Positions 22,307 through 29,575 of a stretch of 38,083 nucleotides of DNA are shown here, in pieces. The position numbers and the translations under genes are program-made. Each line of letters starts with the position of its first letter. Position 1 is the first letter of the stretch. The DNA comes from CAZNLH01 sp964573995 (lineage in GTDB: Bacteria; Gemmatimonadota; CAZMKB01; CAZNLH01), in contig CAZNLH010000023.1 of the NCBI GenBank assembly GCA_964573995.1, positions 1 through 38,083 of the forward strand, given 5' to 3'. Under the pieces are notes generated by a model. The model was given only the letters and a program-made list of their open reading frames with translations, had not been told where the DNA came from and did not search any database.

Positions 22307-23638
22307 GTGCCAAGACAATTGGGTGTCAGGTTCAGGATATACTTCGGCATAATCATCCTCCTCACGGCGGTCTCTTATTTTTTTGCCTACAACGGATATT
22401 CCTACCTGCCGGAGCATATCTCCGCCAACCGCTTCCTGATCGGTCTCGGGGTCTTCTTCGCCCTCAGCCTGATATCCTTCTTCCTGTCGATTGAACTGCT
22501 GACAGGAGGATCGACCCTGTCGGTTGCCTCTCTAGTCTTCTTCACGCTAAACTTCTATTTCGGCCCCTTCTGGACGATGTTGATCGCTGCTATCTCTTAT
22601 TTCTTCTGGAATAAGTTCTGTCTTCATAAGGAATTCATAAAATACTTCCACAATATGTTACAAATCTCCCTCTCGGTATTCAGCGCCGGCGTTGTCTTCT
22701 ACCTGACAGGCGGGCGGTTCGGCGTCCTGAACTTCCCCGGCGTGATCTTTCCGCTCATGATGATGCTGATGACCTATTTTACAGTGAACTCCCTTGCCGT
22801 GTCATGTGCCATAGGCTTTTATGAGGGTATCTCACCCTTCTGGGTCTGGTACGACAACTGCAGGTGGCAGTTGTTCTACACCGTCGCCTCCCTGCCCCTA
22901 TTGCTCCTGATGCTATACCTCTACCAGGAGATGCAGGAGTGGGGGATCATACTCTTCTTCCTGCCGCTGATGATGATCCGCCAGGCCTACCTGCACTACG
23001 TGAAACTGAAGCAGACGTACAAGGAGACCGTCCTGACGCTGGTGAAGGGGATCGAGGCGAACGATCCATACACCTCCGGACACTCGGAGCGGGTATCCAT
23101 CTATGCCAGGAACCTTGCCTCCGCGATGAACCTTCCCTACTCCGAAGTCGAGAAGATCGAGATCGCCGCCATCCTTCACGACGTTGGAAAGATCGGGGGC
23201 GATTACCACTCCCTGATTCGCAAACCCGCCAAGTTGACCGATGAAGAGTTCAAGATCATTCAACAGCACCCTGTATTGAGCGCCAACCTGGTCTCCCACA
23301 TCCACTTCCTGAGAGGCGATATAGAGAATATCATCCGCCACCACCATGAGAGTTACAGCGGCAACGGGTACCCGGACGGCCTGAAGGGGGAGGAGATACC
23401 GCTCGGATCGCGAATCATCATGGTATCGGACGCCTATGACGCCATGACCACAGATCGTCCCTATAGGAAGGCCCTGAGCCACCAGCAGGCGATCGAGGAA
23501 CTGCAGAGATATTCGGGTTACCAGTTCGACCCAAAGGTCATCGAGGTCGTATTGAAGATCCGTCTATCCAAGGATAGCATCAAGGGGGAGGAGACCCCCA
23601 GGATAGTCATGGTCTCCGCAACGGAGAGTCCCGCGTAA
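22307..23638 (+). CDS. Membrane-anchored HD-GYP domain protein
   Basis: A 443-residue protein. Residues about 8-215 hold about seven or eight TM helices (FRIYFGIIILLTAVSYFFAY, then HISANRFLIGLGVFFALSL and others) forming a MASE-like integral sensor. The HD-GYP phosphodiesterase domain fills about 225-425. Its motifs are GHSERVSIYARNLA, AAILHDVGKIGG (the HD pair) and HHHESYSGNGYPDGLKGEEIPLGSRIIMVSDAYDAMTTDRPYR (the HHxxxxGxGYP signature). Metal ligands and the GYP motif are intact, so c-di-GMP hydrolysis to pGpG/GMP is expected. GTG 22307 has almost no Shine-Dalgarno and lies 35 nt after the 27-residue peptide, so translation may depend on it. Its TAA overlaps the next ATG by one nt. Confidence 0.9.
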   Translation: MPRQLGVRFRIYFGIIILLTAVSYFFAYNGYSYLPEHISANRFLIGLGVFFALSLISFFLSIELLTGGSTLSVASLVFFTLNFYFGPFWTMLIAAISYFFWNKFCLHKEFIKYFHNMLQISLSVFSAGVVFYLTGGRFGVLNFPGVIFPLMMMLMTYFTVNSLAVSCAIGFYEGISPFWVWYDNCRWQLFYTVASLPLLLLMLYLYQEMQEWGIILFFLPLMMIRQAYLHYVKLKQTYKETVLTLVKGIEANDPYTSGHSERVSIYARNLASAMNLPYSEVEKIEIAAILHDVGKIGGDYHSLIRKPAKLTDEEFKIIQQHPVLSANLVSHIHFLRGDIENIIRHHHESYSGNGYPDGLKGEEIPLGSRIIMVSDAYDAMTTDRPYRKALSHQQAIEELQRYSGYQFDPKVIEVVLKIRLSKDSIKGEETPRIVMVSATESPA

Positions 23639-24984
23639 TGAAGGATGTGCTCCTTGTAAACCCCAGGTATCACCTCCTCGAAGAACCGATCCAGGAGAAC
23701 CTCGGCCTCGGCTATATCGCCGCCTTCCTGCGTTCACGCGGCTACGATGTGGAGATCCTCGATGCCAGCATCAGGGGAATGACGCGCCGGGCGTTGGTGA
23801 AGGAAATCATGAGGCGGCCCTCTCGAATCCTGGGAATCACCGTGATCTACCAGGGTGCCGCGAGGGAACAGTTGAGCATCCTCAACCCGCTCAGGGAGAG
23901 GGGACTGGACTCATTCGTGTGCGTTGGGGGATATTTTCCCACGCTCGCGCACAGGCAATTGATGGAGGATGTACCGGAGATAGACGGAGTCGTACGTGGT
24001 GAGGGGGAATACACTGTCGAGGCGATGCTCGAACGAATCAAGTCCGGCGGCCCCATGGATGGAGTGGAAGGGCTCACGTACAGGGGAGACGGCGGGATCG
24101 TGGTGGAAAACCCATCCAGGCCGCTCATAGGTGACCTGGACTCGCTGCCATTCCCGGCAAGGGATGAACTCCCGCTGGCGTTCACGAGGGGGGGCTGCAT
24201 CCCCCTTGTTACGAGCCGCGGCTGTTACGCTGTGTGTTCATACTGCAGCATAAGTTCCTTTTACAGGACGGCGAAGGGGCCGGCATGGAGGGGTAGGAGC
24301 CCGGCCAACGTACTCGACGAACTCGAGGGGCTCCTCGCGGGGCATAAGGTGAGTCGTGTACGCTTCGAGGACGCAAACTTCTTCGGACCGGGCGCGGCCG
24401 GAAGGCGTAGGGTCGAGGAGATTGCCGAGGGGATACTTTCAAGGGGGCTGGACTTCGAATTTCGTATCGAATGCAGGGCGGAAAACGTCGAGGAGGATGT
24501 ATTCCAAGTGTTGAAGAAGGCGGGCCTGAAGGAGGTCTTCATTGGGATAGAGTCCGCCCTTCCCCGTGCCCTCGAGGGGATGAGGAAGGGGATCACCTTG
24601 GATCAGAACCTGAAGGCCTTGGATGTCATCGATCGCCTCGATATCCGTGCCGGGATCGGTTTTATTTCCATGGATCCCGACACGACTCTCGATGAATTCT
24701 TCAGCAACATAAAATTTATTATGGACCGGGTCTATCCCATGAAGAAGCGTCTCGGATCTTACGTGGACCCCCTTTCCAAACTGCAGGTGTTCACCGGCAC
24801 CCCGTTGTACGAGGAACTAAAGGAGCGCGGTATCCTGAGCGGCGACATCTACGGCGCGGATTACAGGTTCCTCAACCCTGCCTTCCGCAGGTTTTACAAG
24901 ATCTTCCACCCCGTTCAACGGGTCGTTTACGGGACAAAGAGTTGGATGAAACGGCATCATATAATGCGGCGCAAGGAATTCTGA
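23638..24984 (+). CDS. B12-binding-type radical SAM enzyme
   Basis: A 448-residue class-B-like radical SAM protein. The N-terminal Rossmann cobalamin-binding domain (about 1-150) has DVLLVNPRY, then LGLGYIAAFLRSRGYDVEILDASI, SFVCVGGYFPT and VRGEGE. The radical SAM core from about 185 starts with VTSRGCYAVCSYCSISSFY, giving a CxxxCxxC cluster near residues 196-203. RFEDANFFG, FRIECRAENV and EVFIGIESALPRALEGMRKG follow. Such proteins perform methylations or other radical rearrangements, and the substrate is unknown here. It overlaps the HD-GYP stop by one nt and the hflX start by one nt, so it is tightly coupled to both. The nearby Cys-Trp peptide is a conceivable substrate, but that is inference. 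Confidence 0.85.
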   Translation: MKDVLLVNPRYHLLEEPIQENLGLGYIAAFLRSRGYDVEILDASIRGMTRRALVKEIMRRPSRILGITVIYQGAAREQLSILNPLRERGLDSFVCVGGYFPTLAHRQLMEDVPEIDGVVRGEGEYTVEAMLERIKSGGPMDGVEGLTYRGDGGIVVENPSRPLIGDLDSLPFPARDELPLAFTRGGCIPLVTSRGCYAVCSYCSISSFYRTAKGPAWRGRSPANVLDELEGLLAGHKVSRVRFEDANFFGPGAAGRRRVEEIAEGILSRGLDFEFRIECRAENVEEDVFQVLKKAGLKEVFIGIESALPRALEGMRKGITLDQNLKALDVIDRLDIRAGIGFISMDPDTTLDEFFSNIKFIMDRVYPMKKRLGSYVDPLSKLQVFTGTPLYEELKERGILSGDIYGADYRFLNPAFRRFYKIFHPVQRVVYGTKSWMKRHHIMRRKEF

Positions 24985-26273
24985 TGGTAATGGGCACAGC
25001 CGAGTTCGTTGATGGCGGAAATGAGAAGGCCATACTCGTCAAACTGGTAAGGCCGGTGGATTCCCCGTGGGAGGTCGATGAATCGATGTTGGAACTGGCG
25101 AGATTGGTGGAATCCGCGGGGGGGACGGTGGTGGGGAGGGTCAGGCAGTACCGCAGGAGGCAGGACCCCGCCTGTTACGTGGGAAGGGGAAAGGTCCAGG
25201 AGATAAGGGGCGCAGTAGAGGGTAGCGGGTGCGACCTGGTGGTATTTGACGAAGACCTGAGCCCCACCCAGGCGAAGAACCTGGAGAGGCTCATCGGGGT
25301 GCGCATACTGGACAGGAGCGAACTCATCCTCGATATCTTCGCCATCAGGGCCAGGACGGCGCAGGCTAAGTTACAGGTCGAACTCGCCCAACTCCAGTAC
25401 CTCCTCCCGAGATTGACGCGGATGTGGGAACACCTGTCCCGCATACGCGGGGGAATTGGACTGAGGGGTCCTGGTGAGACACAACTCGAGTTGGACAGGC
25501 GTGTGGTCAGGAGGCGTATCGGACGCCTGGTGAAGCAACTCGATATCCTGAAGAAGCGAAGACACCAGCAACGGAGACGCCGGTCGAGGGGATACAACAT
25601 CGCCCTGGTGGGTTACACAAACGCTGGAAAGTCCACACTCTTCAATCGCCTGACGAATGGGCGGGCGAGGGTGGGGGACAGGCTGTTCGAGACGCTCGAC
25701 GCCCGCACCCGGGCGGTCGATCTCGGTTCCTCAAGGGCCGTCCTGATCACTGACACCGTGGGTTTTATCCGAAAGTTGCCTCATCACCTGATTGCGTCCT
25801 TCCGTGCGACCCTGGAAGAGGTGGTCGAAGGGGACCTCCTCGTGCACGTCATAGATATCTCTTCGGAGGGTGTCTTCGATGAAATCCGGGTCGTTGGGGA
25901 TGTCCTCTCCGACCTCGGTGTGGATGGGACACCGACCATAAGGGTATTCAATAAGATCGATAGGGCCGAGGGATCAGGGACCAGGGAGGCTATGCGCCTG
26001 CATTATCCAGGAGGTATCTTCCTCTCCGCCCTCGAGGGCACCGGTATCGACAGGTTGAGGGGGGCGATTGGACGCGAGATGATGAGGGGAGAACTGCTTA
26101 TGGAGTTCTCTTTCCCGTCTTCCGATGCGCGGTCGCTCTCCCGCCTCTACGCGTCCGGCCGGGTCCTGGACAGGACCTCCACGGACGGGAATGTAAGGGT
26201 AAGGATGAAGATAAGGCCACAGGCCCGGGAGAGGTTGCTGAAAGAGGGAATAAGCGGCATCCTCCTTGAATGA
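24984..26273 (+). CDS. hflX: Ribosome-associated GTPase HflX
   Basis: A 429-residue GTPase that binds and splits stalled or stressed 70S ribosomes. The N-terminal HflX domain has GTVVGRVRQ, GRGKVQEIRGAV, VVFDEDLSPTQAKNLE and RILDRSELILDIFA. A coiled-coil part has QLQYLLPRLTRMWEHLSRIRGGIGLRGPGETQLELDRR. G-domain motifs are G1 GYTNAGKST (about 209-217), G3 DTVGFI (about 257) and G4 NKID (about 323), then SALEGTG. ATG 24984 overlaps the radical SAM stop (ATGA) and follows AAGGA. The frame extends to 24942, but that would overlap the upstream gene. Length is normal. Confidence 0.96.
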   Translation: MVMGTAEFVDGGNEKAILVKLVRPVDSPWEVDESMLELARLVESAGGTVVGRVRQYRRRQDPACYVGRGKVQEIRGAVEGSGCDLVVFDEDLSPTQAKNLERLIGVRILDRSELILDIFAIRARTAQAKLQVELAQLQYLLPRLTRMWEHLSRIRGGIGLRGPGETQLELDRRVVRRRIGRLVKQLDILKKRRHQQRRRRSRGYNIALVGYTNAGKSTLFNRLTNGRARVGDRLFETLDARTRAVDLGSSRAVLITDTVGFIRKLPHHLIASFRATLEEVVEGDLLVHVIDISSEGVFDEIRVVGDVLSDLGVDGTPTIRVFNKIDRAEGSGTREAMRLHYPGGIFLSALEGTGIDRLRGAIGREMMRGELLMEFSFPSSDARSLSRLYASGRVLDRTSTDGNVRVRMKIRPQARERLLKEGISGILLE

Positions 26274-26285
26274 GCGGAGTGCGTC

Positions 26286-27203
26286 GTGCGCGGAAATCTT
26301 CCATCCATCTTCGTCTTCGGGCCGGGAAAGATCGGCCTGAGCCTCTCGATCCTGTTTCAACGGGCCGGTGTGGAGGTGGTGGGGATATGGGGGCGCAGGC
26401 GCTCTTCGCTGGAGGAAGCGAGGACGCTGGCGCGGTGTCCTCTGTACCACGGGCCTGTCCCAAGGGAGGTAGGAGGCGCCGCGGCGGTATTCATTACGAC
26501 GGCCGACGATGGGATCGAAGAAGTGGCCGCGAGGCTCGCGTCCTGTAACTTCTTGAGAAGGGGCGTCGTGGCCTTTCATTGCAGCGGTGCGCTTGATTCC
26601 GGGGTGCTTGGTGCCATGAGAAAAGTGGGGGCGAGGGTCGGCTCAATTCACCCGCTCCGTGCAATCCCGACGGTGGAAGTCGGGTTGAGGGTCCTGCCGG
26701 GGTCGCATTTCACCCTCGAGGGGGACCGGGAGGCCGTTGAGACGGCGAGGTCATTGATAGCGGCAATAGGCGGGATCCCTTTGAAGGTGGCCGGCGACAG
26801 GGGCCTGTATCATGCGGCTGCTGCTACGGCGAGCAACTACCTGGTCACTCTTTTGTGGACTGCCGGGAAGATGATGGCGGATTGTGGGCTTGAAGAAAAA
26901 GAGGCGATCAGGGCTATAATTCCCATGGCGGAAGACATGGTACAACTTGTCGGAGAGATGGGTGCGGAGAAGGCGCTTACCGGCCCCATCGCCCGCGCGG
27001 ACCTGCGTACCCTGAGGGTACAGATAGGGGCGGTCGCAAAGAGGAGCCCCCGCGAAATCGACTTGTTCGTGGCCATGGCTCGCCGGACGGTGGACCTCGC
27101 AAGGGAGGGGGGGCGACTTGATACCTATGCCTTGAATGAACTGGACGAGGCATTGAGCGGCCTCGAGGATATTCAATTGAGGCGTGAAGGAGGAGAGGAG
27201 TGA
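26286..27203 (+). CDS. Rossmann-fold DUF2520 domain protein
   Basis: A 305-residue protein resembling NADP-dependent 6-phosphogluconate/pyrroline-carboxylate reductase-like proteins. The N-terminal Rossmann start is SIFVFGPGKIGLSLSILFQRAG (GxGxxG-type). VAFHCSGALDSGVL and GSIHPLRAIP are hallmarks of the DUF2520 group, and the helical C-terminal domain begins near HAAAATASNYLVTLL. Family members are predicted oxidoreductases without an established substrate. GTG 26286 lies 12 nt after hflX. Its TGA overlaps the pdxJ ATG (TGATG), so the two are co-transcribed and probably coupled. A metabolic link to vitamin B6 synthesis is only suggested by position. Confidence 0.85.
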   Translation: MRGNLPSIFVFGPGKIGLSLSILFQRAGVEVVGIWGRRRSSLEEARTLARCPLYHGPVPREVGGAAAVFITTADDGIEEVAARLASCNFLRRGVVAFHCSGALDSGVLGAMRKVGARVGSIHPLRAIPTVEVGLRVLPGSHFTLEGDREAVETARSLIAAIGGIPLKVAGDRGLYHAAAATASNYLVTLLWTAGKMMADCGLEEKEAIRAIIPMAEDMVQLVGEMGAEKALTGPIARADLRTLRVQIGAVAKRSPREIDLFVAMARRTVDLAREGGRLDTYALNELDEALSGLEDIQLRREGGEE

Positions 27204-27937
27204 TGATCAGGCTCGGGGTGAACATAGATCATGTCGCCACGCTGCGTGAGGCAAGGAAGACGATAGAGCCGGAGCCGGTATATGCCGCCTTGGCGGCGGA
27301 AGAGGCCGGCGCGGACAGTATCGTGGTACACCTCAGGGAAGACCGCCGGCACATCAAAGAACGGGATGTAAGGGCGATCCGGGAGGTCTTGAAGGTCCCC
27401 CTGAACCTGGAGATGGCGGCCACGGATGAGATGGTAAGGATCGCCTGCGATATCGCTCCGGATCAGGCCACGCTGGTGCCGGAGGGGCGGCGGGAAGTGA
27501 CAACCGAGGGTGGGCTTGATCTCGATCAGGAACCGGGCAGGCTCCGTGAGATCATCGGCAATCTGAAGGAGAGCTACGTCCGGGTGAGCCTGTTTGTGGA
27601 CCCTGAGCCGCGGACGATAGAGGCCGCCAGGGACCTTGGTGCCGATGCAGTGGAAATGCACACGGGCCGTTACGCCGAGGGCTACATGAGGGGTGGATGG
27701 GAAGGGGCCTTGAAGGAACTCGAGGATGCCTGCCGTCTGTCCGCTGGGATCGGGCTCAAGACATTCGCGGGGCACGGTCTCACTTACCAGAACGTATTCC
27801 GGGTGGCGGCGATTCCACAGATCGAGGAACTCAACATAGGCCACTCTATCATCAGCAGGGCGGTAATGGTGGGGCTTGGGCGGGCGGTGGCCGACATGAT
27901 AACGGCGATAGAAAAGGGGCTCAGGTCGAGATCGTAG
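27203..27937 (+). CDS. pdxJ: Pyridoxine 5'-phosphate synthase PdxJ
   Basis: A 244-residue TIM-barrel enzyme that condenses 1-deoxyxylulose 5-phosphate with 3-amino-1-hydroxyacetone phosphate to pyridoxine 5'-phosphate. Signatures are LGVNIDHVATLREAR (conserved Asn and His), VHLREDRRHIKERDV, LNLEMAAT, LVPEGRREVTTEGGLD, ADAVEMHTGRYAE, FAGHGLTY and IGHSIISRAV. The start is ATG 27203, overlapping the upstream stop; GTG 27200 is an unlikely alternative. It is the last gene of this unit before a 680-nt gap. The DXP-dependent route (pdxA, serC) is implied, but those partners are not in the window. Confidence 0.96.
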   Translation: MIRLGVNIDHVATLREARKTIEPEPVYAALAAEEAGADSIVVHLREDRRHIKERDVRAIREVLKVPLNLEMAATDEMVRIACDIAPDQATLVPEGRREVTTEGGLDLDQEPGRLREIIGNLKESYVRVSLFVDPEPRTIEAARDLGADAVEMHTGRYAEGYMRGGWEGALKELEDACRLSAGIGLKTFAGHGLTYQNVFRVAAIPQIEELNIGHSIISRAVMVGLGRAVADMITAIEKGLRSRS

Positions 27938-27967
27938 AATTACGCCGGCCATATCGACCGCACGGCG

Positions 27968-27987
27968 GGCCGTTTCCTCCAGCGGCC
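27968..27987 (+). terminator. Weak hairpin after pdxJ
   Basis: GGCCG (27968-27972) pairs with CGGCC (27983-27987) over a 10-nt loop, followed by TTATT. The stem is short and the T-run poor. It may end the pdxJ transcript, with low certainty. From here to 28180 I see nothing else but AT-rich sequence. Confidence 0.3.
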
Positions 27988-28183
27988 TTATTCCGTCAAT
28001 CCATCCACCGACAGTGTATTATCCCTGCCTCTATCCCAAATAACTCTACCGGGTGCAAGGCCGCCACATTCCTGGGACAATAATAATCAATAACATGATC
28101 TGTCCGGTAATATGATAGGACGAGAGAGGCAATATAACACCCCAATCATTTAAAATTATAGATTATCGGGGCATATTATACGC

Positions 28184-28211
28184 TTGACTTTTCGTCTTTT
28201 ATTAATATGAA
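28184..28211 (+). promoter_or_regulatory. Possible upstream promoter of the secreted-protein gene
   Basis: TTGACT (28184-28189), a 16-nt spacer, then TATGAA (28206-28211), in an AT-rich tract. It is weaker than the next promoter, 50 nt downstream; the two may act in tandem. Confidence 0.35.
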
Positions 28212-28232
28212 GAGTATAAGAGTAGAAAATAC

Positions 28233-28261
28233 TTGACAGAAAGAATGCATTGTGATATCTT
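28233..28261 (+). promoter_or_regulatory. Promoter of the secreted-protein gene
   Basis: TTGACA (28233-28238), a 17-nt spacer, then TATCTT (28256-28261). The expected start is at about 28268, leaving a leader of about 350 nt. A perfect TATAAT at 28390-28395 with a poor -35 could provide a shorter transcript. Confidence 0.55.
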
Positions 28262-28282
28262 TGTTTTTGATTGAGATCCCGC

Positions 28283-28295
28283 GGCAATAATTGCC
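28283..28295. promoter_or_regulatory. 13-bp palindrome, operator-like
   Basis: GGCAATAATTGCC is a perfect palindrome with a single central base, placed about 15 nt after the predicted transcription start at 28268. Position and size fit a repressor operator. It is too AT-rich to be a good RNA hairpin. Confidence 0.4.
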
Positions 28296-28541
28296 AATTA
28301 TGCCTCTAATACCAATATCGGGATAAGATGCTGTCCTTAAAGGAACCATAAGTGTAATGCTGCTTACAGATTTCATCCTGCATCTGTTTTATAATGGTCC
28401 ATCATAATAGGGGCTTTACTGTTAATCCGGTTAGAAAAGACGCTGTGGGTGGTGGTAAGGGGGTCATCGTAAATTTACAGACGGTTGCAGGTGACCGTAA
28501 CGTGTCGGAAGGGGGTGATTAGAGGGTAAGACTCAAGGAAT

Positions 28542-28578
28542 TTTCTCTCTCCTCCAGACAAGGTAAAAGGGGGAGAAA
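28542..28578 (+). other. Leader hairpin just upstream of the Shine-Dalgarno
   Basis: TTTCTC (28542-28547) pairs with GAGAAA (28573-28578), and CCTCC inside can pair with the G-run at 28569-28573. It lies about 25 nt before AAAGGAGA and the ATG at 28619. It could stabilise an abundant mRNA or modulate translation. Confidence 0.3.
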
Positions 28579-28618
28579 GGTATCTGTATCGGTTCTTCTG
28601 ATCTGAAAGGAGATCGTA

Positions 28619-29332
28619 ATGAAGAAAGTTTTCGCCCTTTTCGCCATAGTGGCCCTGGTATTTGCGGTGAACGCGCAGGCCGCCTCGAACAACGGGTGGA
28701 GCCAGGATTACACGGGCATGCACCTCAACGTTGAACACGTGAATATCCACGCGGTCAGCAACTACGCTCACAGTTTCAAGAAGGAAGGTAACAACACGCT
28801 CGGCGGCCCCGGCGCCGGCCCAGGCACGTCCAACTTCTGCATGGACGCGTACACCGCCCCGACGTGGGCCACGACTGCTCCGAGTGTCTTCTCGATCGAG
28901 CAGTACTCCTTCACGGGCGGGACCGCTGCGGTCGTCGACCACAGGACCATCACGGCGAACAACGCCGGTCCTTATCCCACCCCGGTCTCTCTGGCCTATG
29001 TATGGACCAGTTGCGGGGCCGGCGTGGTTTACCCGCCGGTGCCGAGCCTGCTCGGGACCTCGATGGACGGCAACACCCTGGCCCTGACCCTTCCCTACAC
29101 GGGGATCTGGTACGTCACGGTCGGGATCAGCGGTTTCTCCGCCGGCACCTATGACTGGGGTTGGATGGCCCGCTACGACGGCGCGACCCCGATCCCGGTA
29201 CCGCCGGCCTTGGACACCGACATGGGCGGCTTTGAGTTCGGCCCTGGCACGAGCAACGCCCTGCACAACGTGGCGGACGCGGTTGGTAACTACAAGGGTT
29301 CCGGGCGTCCCTGGTGCTTCAAGATGAACTAA
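28619..29332 (+). CDS. Unrecognised secreted protein, probably abundant
   Basis: A 237-residue protein with a textbook Sec signal peptide (MKKVFALFAIVALVFAVNAQA, cleavage before ASNNG). The mature part is rich in Gly, Thr, Pro and aromatic residues. Three Cys lie in SNFCMD, WTSCGAG and PWCFKMN. The short motif GPGTSN appears twice, near the start and end of the mature chain. LGTSMDGNTLALTLPYTGIWYVTVGISGF looks like a beta-sandwich, similar in feel to pre-peptidase C-terminal domains. I do not recognise the family. Translation signals (AAAGGAGATCGTAATG) and codon choice suggest high expression. A strong terminator follows, so it is monocistronic. Possible roles are a surface, matrix or envelope component. 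Confidence 0.75.
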   Translation: MKKVFALFAIVALVFAVNAQAASNNGWSQDYTGMHLNVEHVNIHAVSNYAHSFKKEGNNTLGGPGAGPGTSNFCMDAYTAPTWATTAPSVFSIEQYSFTGGTAAVVDHRTITANNAGPYPTPVSLAYVWTSCGAGVVYPPVPSLLGTSMDGNTLALTLPYTGIWYVTVGISGFSAGTYDWGWMARYDGATPIPVPPALDTDMGGFEFGPGTSNALHNVADAVGNYKGSGRPWCFKMN

Positions 29333-29390
29333 GTCCGACCACCTTGCCCTTCGCGTGGAACGTGCCGCGGAGGGTGGCCGGATAGGCATA

Positions 29391-29443
29391 AGGGGGACTA
29401 CATCCTGTTGTTTCATCCACGGGATGGAGCCCCCCTGCTTTTT
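29391..29443 (+). terminator. Rho-independent terminator after the secreted-protein gene
   Basis: AGGGGG (29391-29396) pairs with CCCCCT (29431-29436), and inside it CATCC (29401-29405) pairs with GGATG (29422-29426). GCTTTTTATA follows. This is the clearest intrinsic terminator in the window and separates the secreted-protein gene from the sulfatase-like array. Confidence 0.7.
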
Positions 29444-29509
29444 ATACGTCAACGACGGGCACCGGCCGGGACCTTGACGTGCGAAGCGCTGTTTCGGGAA
29501 CAAAACCCC

Positions 29510-29538
29510 TTCCGATTCTGTAATGAAATTGCTATCTT
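29510..29538 (+). promoter_or_regulatory. Possible extended -10 promoter for the sulfatase-like array
   Basis: TTCCGA (29510-29515), a 17-nt spacer, then TATCTT (29533-29538) preceded by TGC (an extended -10). The predicted start is at about 29545, and the first gene begins near 29576. The -10 hexamer is the same as that at 28256. Confidence 0.4.
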
Positions 29539-29575
29539 TATCGGTCGATGGAACGATTCCGTGGAGGACAACTCT

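Noticed and set aside
27173..27952. 259-residue minus-strand frame opposite pdxJ
   Set aside because: pdxJ motifs are complete on the + strand; the reverse frame is a shadow.
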